Translations under genes and position numbers: made by a program
Notes under the pieces: model-generated
Database searches by the model: none
What the model saw: the letters and a program-made list of their open reading frames with translations, nothing else
Told to the model about the DNA's origin: nothing
DNA from: Sanguinoderma infundibulare
Lineage: Eukaryota > Basidiomycota > Agaricomycetes > Polyporales > Polyporaceae
Length of the DNA stretch: 64,000 nucleotides
Direction: 5' to 3'
Assembly: GCA_032821775.1 (NCBI GenBank)
Contig: JAVLRN010000007.1
Span: forward strand, 1,302,001-1,366,000
In this document: piece after piece, positions 57,425-64,000 of the stretch
Layout: each line of letters starts with the position of its first letter
How positions within the stretch are numbered: the stretch's first letter is position 1

Positions 57425-58374
57425 TGATGTGCATCTGACACTTCTGACTGCAGAATCTGACACAATCTCCCCTTCTGGATGGCCAAAGTGACTCGACCGC
57501 CTTCTTAGCAGTTTTTAAACCATCAGTGTTTCTGAGTTATGTGACTCAAAAGCATGTGGCAGCAGCCTGATGCACTGACCAGTTCTTGTGTTGCATCAAG
57601 GCTAGGCTATCAGAGATACCAACTGGACCCAAGTGTCACAACTTGGACTGTCCATCTCTGACCATCCTTACAGTTGTAGGATGGTGGGTCACAAGTTAAG
57701 TCACTCAGTTGCTCTCCTGATCATGTCACACAGTCATTTGCAGATCGTCTCTCATGCAGATTACTTATGTGACAGGTACTGGCTATGACATTCCAGAGCT
57801 GATGAGTCACATAACTGTGCAACAGCAACCATGCATTGCCAAGACAAGCCAACTGCAAGTTGCCCAATCTTGTCATGATCACATATCAATTGCTGAAGTT
57901 CTGAAGGATTTCTGATATGAGTTTTGTGATCACTCTTTACCATGAGACAGTTTAGTCCATAGTCATTGTGTGTAGCTACACTCGATGATGTACTTAACCT
58001 CTCTCACTGCTGTCTGGGCAGACAATCTTAGATCCTCCACTCTTTATCTCTCATTTCTTCAGTGAGTGACTGTGACTCGAGACTGTCTTCAATTGAACAT
58101 TGCCTGCAACCTACAATAGTGACTTGCAACGGTGACTTGCAACTATCTGACCACAACACCTGCACAGTAACTGCGACTTGTTGCATGACTTTCACCACAA
58201 CTTTTGATATTTGACTTCACACACTCCTTTCCTCACCTTTCAGCACTGGTTATGATTGCAACTAAAGAGAACTTGAGATCATACTTGCCCCTGCCACTGG
58301 TGACATCATTCTGACCTCGCTTCTCTCAGCCTTTGGTTATTCCAACTGTCCACAGGTCCTGGGATAGTGTATCA
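57425..58374 (+). mobile_element. R3: CpG-depleted copy of R family, TSD ATGT
   Basis: 950 bp, TGATGTGCATCTGAC to GATAGTGTATCA, with ATGT at 57421-57424 and 58375-58378. It aligns with R2 over its full length, but most R2 CpG sites read TG or CA. It lies in the intron before the hAT-2 dimerisation exon. Confidence 0.85.
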
Positions 58375-59214
58375 ATGTGTCATGCAGGAGAGTGTGGGGT
58401 ACATCTCTGTGTTCTCTGTCCATCACTGCAGGAGTGCATCCACTTTGAGGGTGCCTGTGAACAGGTAGTGGTCAATTTCTGTGGTGATGTTAGTGCTTGC
58501 AGCTTTCATGATCTTTAGAGATGGGAGGTGGTTGAAGATATTTGCACCCTGGAAGATTGCAGTTAGTGATGTCGAGAATGTCACCAATCTGGTAGTTGGT
58601 GAGGTAGGTCAACAGCTTGATGTGTGCACCTCAGAAATGACTTCCTTCTCAGGCTCTGACTGTGCAACCTTGTTTTTGTATGCTTAGTCATACTCATTCT
58701 GAAGCATTGTGTGTTTTGGATCCACTGCCTTCAGCATCTAGCTTCCTGAAAGTATTGCAGCTTGTATTGTGAATAAAGGACTGTATATGTTTTGTTAGCA
58801 TGTCAACTCATCAGCATATTGCAGCTTGAAGAAGAGACATACTCATTGCAATGTGGTAGGTGGCTGAAAGCTCACTGAACTTGTAATGCTTATATAGCAT
58901 CTTCTTCACAATGCTGACAGCAGCTGTCATGGCTGGATCCAGCTTGTCATTGAGCATGAGGTTCGTCAGAGTGGTATCTATATAGTCTATGGCTGGAATA
59001 TGGATGAGGTTTAAAGTATCATGGAAAAAGAATTCAGTGGCATGCTTGAAGACCTGGAGTGAATGCAGGATAAGAATAGACATTAGCAATGCAACAGGAC
59101 AAAGCATAGGCAGGATCTGATCATCAATGCCATCTACTTAAACATTGTAGATGGTGGGCTTGCCTTGAGCACATCACAGAGTTGTTCTACAAACTTTCAA
59201 TTGCATTTCTGCAG

Positions 59215-60163
59215 TAAGGCTGAACATGGGTATGGGTTCCTTACAGGTATACCTATATATATCCAGATCCAGACCTGTGGATATAGGTCTTGTAGGTATG
59301 GATACCTGGTGTATAGGTCAGGCATGGATCCAGGTCAGAGGTTTTGAAGGAGTGGGTTACCTGCAGGTTACCTATGGGTTTTTCCAAGACAATAAGCAGT
59401 CTGTATAATGAGTAGTTTGTATAATCTATTTATTCACAATAAGTGCAGCAGAGACTGTTAAATTGAGCTATGATGCTTAGTGTATTGCCTTCAGCCTCCT
59501 CCAGCCTATGCAGGTGTATAAACCTTGCACCTGGTCTAAGGTTTAACTCATGTATGAGAATACATAGTTATTTTATAGTCTTAATTCTATTAGCTTGTGT
59601 TCACTCATAGCCATAGAGGTTTTTATTGTCAGTTTCTATAATATTAAATAAGTGAGCCTTATGGCACACTGCATATATGCTGCTTATTGATGCATTCCAG
59701 ATGTATCTACCTCTTTTTCTTATTTACCTTCACCTCTCTGTAGCAGCTTGTAGATCACTTTATGATATTTATGCAGTTGTGCTCTTATCGAAGAACATTG
59801 TTTCTGCTGGTTCTGATAGGGCACTTATCTCTTGAAACTGGCATTATTGACAGAGGAGGATGTAAACAGTAAAAGGGAAATAAAGACATATACATATACT
59901 ATGTAGTGATTTTAGCAGTATTAGATTTATATTCAAAAATACAATAGTTAAGTTGAACCTTGATAGTTGTTTCAATAAAGGACACAATTAAGTGAATATT
60001 TTACACAAAACAGCTTTGATTTGTGCATGTTTTAATTGATCTTGCAGGTATTCATGGGTACAGGTCTTTGTGTGGGTAAACTCATAAGTAACAGGTCAAA
60101 GATCCATGGGTATGGATCAGTACAGGTCCAGGTTGACTCACAGGTGACCCATGTTCAGCCTTA
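59215..60163. mobile_element. hAT-type non-autonomous element with WD40 fragment, 8-bp TSD
   Basis: 949 bp. Ends are TAAGGCTGAACATGGGT and ACCCATGTTCAGCCTTA. The target duplication is TTCTGCAG (59207-59214) / TTCTGCAA (60164-60171), 7 of 8 matching, inside hAT-2. The interior (59750-59850, plus strand) reads SLYDIYAVVLLSKNIVSAGS then DRALIS, stop, NW, a WD40 blade homologous to the one at 3450-3560. It is an internally deleted relative of 3130-4300. Confidence 0.82.
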
Positions 60164-62499
60164 TTCTGCAAATGGTACCTCACAAGACTATAATCTTCTT
60201 TCAAATCCTCCTCTGTAATCTTATTAATGGCTAGACATAAAGAGAGAGCAGCTGTGAGCATGTCATAGGTGGCATCTTAGTGGATGCAGACACTGCAAGA
60301 GAGAAGGTGGTTGGGAAGGTTAAGTTGGGTCAGTATCATGTGCCAGGCTGGCAGAAGCTTTATGGACAAATTGATGATCTTGAATGTAATCTTTCAGATC
60401 TGGGCAGTTTTCATGTGGGGCTGTCACTGCCCTAACCCCATGATTGTATCACTCACCTTAATGAGCATTATCTTTATAGACCTCACATTGTGCTCAAACT
60501 CCTCTCACTCTTTATCTAACATTGTCACCACCTCATCCACCCAGTCTTTGCCATCTTCAAACTGTTTCATCATCCTTCACCTTGAAGTTCTTCATCCCCT
60601 TCTCAGCCACATATACATGCCTTGTCTCCTGCTTATCATTATTAATGTGCTTGGCCAGCTTAGCAAGTATACAGGTGTCTGAGTCTATAATTACATTTAT
60701 ATCCTCCGCCTTTACTGCCTTTACCTCAAACTGTCCCACAAAACTTCAAGTCATGAGCTAGTTACAATATGCGAAACAGCAGGTATGATGGAACTCACCC
60801 TCAAAGTCTGAGAGGATGTTGCTGAGGTGATGAATTATTTTGATATTGTTTGATGCATTGTTGAGGGTGATAAAAGAATCTAGTGCCACTAGTGAGTACC
60901 CCATTCCTCTAACCCTCACCATAATGATAGCTGTCACTCACCTTGTCTTGAATACTAAAATCAAGCAAAACATCTTTGAAGGAGAGTGTGAGATTGATGC
61001 CAGAATGTGACTGCAAGTGTCATGTAAGGCAGAGACATTGTGGATAAGGACTAATATGTACCTTTGCTAGCTTGACCTTGTCAAGCAGCATCTAAAGTGA
61101 ATTATCCTTTACTTTCAGGCAAATTATAATGGTGACAAAAGAACAGTGATTTAAAGATGTCTATGCATTGGTTGCAAAGCTGAGTTTACTGGAATATTGC
61201 TAGTGGCACATGTAAGTGGGTGAGTGTATGTCATTATGTGTAAATTCAATCTTCCTTCACACCTGCAATATATAGGCAATGTGTTTCCTCATAGCTACAA
61301 AAACAACCTTCACATCTCAAGAGATGGTCATAGGTGATGAGATATAGTACCTGGGCTGGCCACTCTTCACAATAGTCAAAAAGTCTTGATTAGTGAACAT
61401 AGTGAATGGATGCAAATTTTCTGTGCACCACTGGACAGTCCAAGTTCTGCATGACTCATTAAGTACAAGATTCAGCAATGTTGATGATGCACTATATAAC
61501 ATACCTTGTCTGTGCCTTTGTCAATGGTTGGTGTGAAAAGGTGAGTGTCTTCAGGTTCTTCTGAGTAAAAAAGTTGCTGATAGACCCAGATTATTTTTTG
61601 ACAACCTTCTTGCACAGTGTCACAATCCTGTAGCTCAAAAGTTTTGTTCATAACTGTGGTGGTCCAGCAAATCTGAGCATGCTTGATGAGGTTGCTGCTT
61701 GAAGCCTTATCCTTTGTATTGAAGTAATGTCCAATACATACCTTGCATACCTTCTTTGTGCAAGTGAAGACATGCTGACATTGATTATTCTTGTACTTTA
61801 TATCGATATGCTCCTAAAAAAAACTGTAGATCAGTAAGTGCCAGGCTTCTTATTTGTGTTCTGAAAACTAATGTTTTAGCATCATCTATACAGTTATTAT
61901 AATGGCATGCACCTAGTTCATCTTCTGAGCCTAAAACTTCCTTAATCTGGTCATCTGCTACCTGTGTATCCCTGTCCTTCTTTTTACTATCTACAATAGC
62001 CAGTCCATCACACCCAAGCATATTCTCACTCACACTCGAGGTGGCAGAGCCCACCACCTTTCTTTTCTTCTTTGCCAGTGCCTTTTCAGATAAAGACTCA
62101 GATGAGGAGTCATTCAACTCGTTATTGAAAGTTTTTTTGCACTTTTTCTTAGCTATGGTATTATTGTGGGACTGATGGTGATGACACTGATCACCCACCT
62201 TCTTCCCTTTGTTTGAGGAGCTGGCCTCAGCAGGCATGGAAAAAATGAGATGGGTATGGAGGTGGAGGTCAGAGAGTGGGATAATATGGAGGCAGGACTC
62301 AACTAGTAGAAAATTTTCATTATATTTAAGACAGCATGTCTGACGCCACCAGCAGACTTCTACAGACATCCCAGTAAGTTCTTCACATTTGGCAGGCAAC
62401 CCCCTCAAGCCATCTGAGAGCACTGAGACACAGCATGTACTGAATGTGGTAGTGGCAGGTTTGTATATGTGAATATAGGTTTGATGCAGGTATTTTCTG

Positions 62500-64000
62500 T
62501 AACCACCTGCACTCTTACCCATGCCATTTGCTATAAATGATGTAGAATGCAACTATAAGATCTATGATGCAGAGATGCTTGTGATCATCCATGCTTTGAA
62601 AGTGTGGTACCACTATTTGAAGGTTTTACTAAACAAGTTTGAGATTCAGTCAGATCACAAAAACCTCAAATACTGGACTGCAGTGCAAAACCTCACACAG
62701 AGGCAAGCACAATGGACTCTCTATCTGTCACAGTTTAACTTTATCATCTCTCATAAGCTAGGTGTATCCAATGATAGAGTGAATGCACTGTCACACCATC
62801 TTGATCATCAAAAGAAAGATGCTAATAACAATCTGAACCAAATTTTGTTGCAATCTGATCATTTTTAGATCCTTATGGCAAAGAGGGGACCATTGTCAGT
62901 GGTGTCAGAGAAAGCCTTGCTCAAATGTATCTGTGAATTTCACAGATACATTTAGGCTGTAGCATGGGTGCACTCACAGGGTTTTGATGTTCCAGCTTGT
63001 AGCCCTTCTAGAGACCTTTCAAATGATACTAAAACCATCCAAAATGGCTCAAAAGTGAGGAAGATATGTTGCAAACAAGTTTTGGGCCTCCCCTGGTCAC
63101 TAACTGTGACCCTGTGACTTCCTGATGGGAAAGAATGATCACAGGTATCCATGGGTGAAATCACAGGTGCACACCCATGGCTCTAGGTCACAAGATTTTC
63201 AGTTTGGCCATTACAAAGTGACAGCTTGGCCTGAGGGAGTCTCCAATATTATTTTAGGCATATCTCTCTCAGTTCTGGTCCATTTTGCATGATCCTGATA
63301 TCATCTGAAAGCTCTCAAAAAGGGCTACAAGGTGGGGCACACCTACAGGCACCAATACACTCATGCCACAGTCTACTGTGAGTGCAGAGAGCATGAGCAG
63401 AACTAAAGAGGTAGTGAAAGTGTTGCAAAAGATTAACAGTCTCAGACCAGCACATCTTCAGAGCAACCTTATTTATTGAAACATTGAACAGGGCCTACTT
63501 CTATATCAAGGAAAGGTTTATGTTTTAAAAGATGACTCACTGTGAACTGAGATTGTACACATTCACTGTGACCTCTCACCAGCCAGGCATTCTGGATAGG
63601 GGAAGATGATAAAGTTAGTCACACATAACTACTGGTGGCCAGGAATAGTTAGGTTTATCACAATGTATGTCAAAACTTGCAACACCTGTTGCCATGGTAA
63701 AGTCTCACATGTCAAACTACAAGGTGGAGGACTACAATGCACTGTGACTATTCACTGACCGGCATGAGAAGTTGATTCATTTAATTTTTTGCACAGAAAA
63801 GATCGACTCTGAGGGAGTGGTGGACAACTTCATTCAAAAATAATTTTATCTTCATGGGCTGCTGTGAAAGATCATTTCAGATCACAGGTCCCAATTTTCA
63901 AGTAATGTGTTCTGTGCTGTTCTCAAAGGTCTAGGCATCAAAAGTGCATTGTTTATAGCATATCATCCACAGACAAATGGACAGTCAGAGCAGTGAAACC
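62500..64000 (+). pseudogene. Ty3/gypsy pol (RNase H, integrase), cut by window end
   Basis: RNase H (NYKIYDAEMLVIIHALKVWY, 62550-62610; FEIQSDHKNLKYWTAVQNLT; RQAQWTLYLSQFNFIISHK; DRVNALSHHLDHQ). After a MITE (62953-63375) comes the integrase zinc region (NYWWPGIVRF, CNTCCHGKVSH, 63628-63710). The core is broken by stops, with SDHRSQF near 63878 and YHPQTNGQSEQ near 63962-63994. It runs off the window. Confidence 0.87.
62953..63375. mobile_element. Fold-back hAT-type MITE, TAGGCTGTAGCATGGG family
   Basis: 423 bp. Ends are TAGGCTGTAGCATGGGTG and CACTCATGCCACAGTCTA. Both ends carry diverged inverted copies of a block with CTTGTAGCCC, GAGAGCTTTC and GAGATATG, the same block as in the arms of 10891-11304. 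The flanks GATACATT and CTGTGAGT are not duplicates. A perfect 28-bp palindrome (AATGTATCTGTGAA and its complement) lies just before it at 62919-62952. Confidence 0.7.

Larger units (their letters stand above)
57050..62237 (-). pseudogene. hAT-2 transposase, nearly full length, minus strand
   Basis: Starts at 62237 (MPAEASSSNKGKKVGDQ), with a Lys-rich, nuclear-signal-like N-terminus. A BED-type zinc finger follows (CTKKVCKVCIGHYF then SSSNLIKHAQICW, 61770-61670), then FELQDCDTVQEGCQKIIWVY (61640-61580), RNase-H-fold pieces (LVALDSFITLNNASNNIKII, 60890-60835; GEFHHTCCFAYCN), VFKHATEFFFHDTLNLIHIP (59055-58995) and LQYFQEARC near 58750. The dimerisation domain is TAINVEQVFSKGQLCLSHIC (57350-57290). 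Two insertions split it: the gene-carrying element at 59215-60163 and R3 at 57425-58374. Numerous stops. I did not recognise its terminal repeats. Confidence 0.82.

Noticed and set aside
61785..62552. A 255-residue Lys/Ser-rich host gene
   Set aside because: It continues in order into hAT zinc-finger and catalytic-domain remnants on the same strand, so it is the N-terminal exon region of hAT-2.
62919..62952. A terminator-like palindrome (AATGTATCTGTGAA and complement)
   Set aside because: A perfect palindrome is present but has no gene end beside it and no T-run; it is just outside a MITE and may be chance or an insertion scar.
1..64000. tRNA, rRNA, CRISPR arrays, centromeric or telomeric satellite
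   Set aside because: No cloverleaf-like gene, rRNA motif, regularly spaced repeat array or telomere-type repeat was noticed. Absence by eye is not proof; a covariance-model scan would decide.

Overview
The window looks like a transposon-dense, gene-poor stretch of a basidiomycete (probably agaricomycete) nuclear genome. The reasons are: Ty3/gypsy polyproteins of the chromodomain and 'KVRPVA'-like types common in mushroom-forming fungi, a hAT transposase with short 50-70 bp fungal introns, a copia element, many miniature hAT-type elements, and almost no host genes. I saw no rRNA, tRNA, CRISPR array or bacterial-type operon. The species cannot be named from the sequence.

Layout. 1-3129: Ty3 family D (integrase, chromodomain, 3' LTR), cut by a 417-bp hAT MITE. 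3130-4300: a hAT-type non-autonomous element carrying a fragment of an F-box/WD40-like gene. 4697-8660: gag-protease of Ty3 family B in one 3.7-kb frame broken mainly by TGA stops. 8762-10636: the only long gene that looks possibly functional, a cysteine-rich hypothetical protein. 10891-11304: a fold-back MITE with 190-bp arms. 11350-19359: Ty3 family C on the minus strand, with its 5' LTR and a MITE in gag. 19360-20914: unidentified coding remnants. 20915-21625: an LTR. 21626-22546: a Ty3 family A fragment. 22600-24547: a Ty1/copia gag-protease-integrase fragment. 24548-25264: two LTRs head to head. 25880-38885: Ty3 family B pol, split by a solo LTR (27007-27433) and by a complete family A element (28455-37731), which itself carries two more insertions. 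38886-41270: unidentified remnants. 41270-47977: two family A copies tail to tail. 47978-55021: two family C copies head to head, with three further insertions. 55025-62237: two convergent hAT transposase pseudogenes, one holding two insertions. 62500-64000: another Ty3 pol with a fold-back MITE, running off the end.

The insertions can be ordered from target-site duplications (TSDs) and empty sites, so the window records a sequence of events: Ty3-B, then Ty3-A inside it, then solo LTRs inside that. Many coding frames are damaged by C-to-T type changes that create stops without frameshifts, suggesting methylation- or RIP-like mutation. One repeat family (R1-R3) has a CpG-rich copy and a CpG-depleted copy. 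The two main structural puzzles are a 1.54-kb tract of apparent perfect identity between two otherwise diverged Ty3-C copies 34.75 kb apart, and an LTR element whose 5' half lies at 48 kb and 3' LTR at 21 kb, each flanked by the matching half of one target site. Together they point to a tandem duplication, a circular intermediate or an assembly join. I found no convincing new multi-gene system. The most novel items are the gene-capturing hAT element and the fold-back MITEs.
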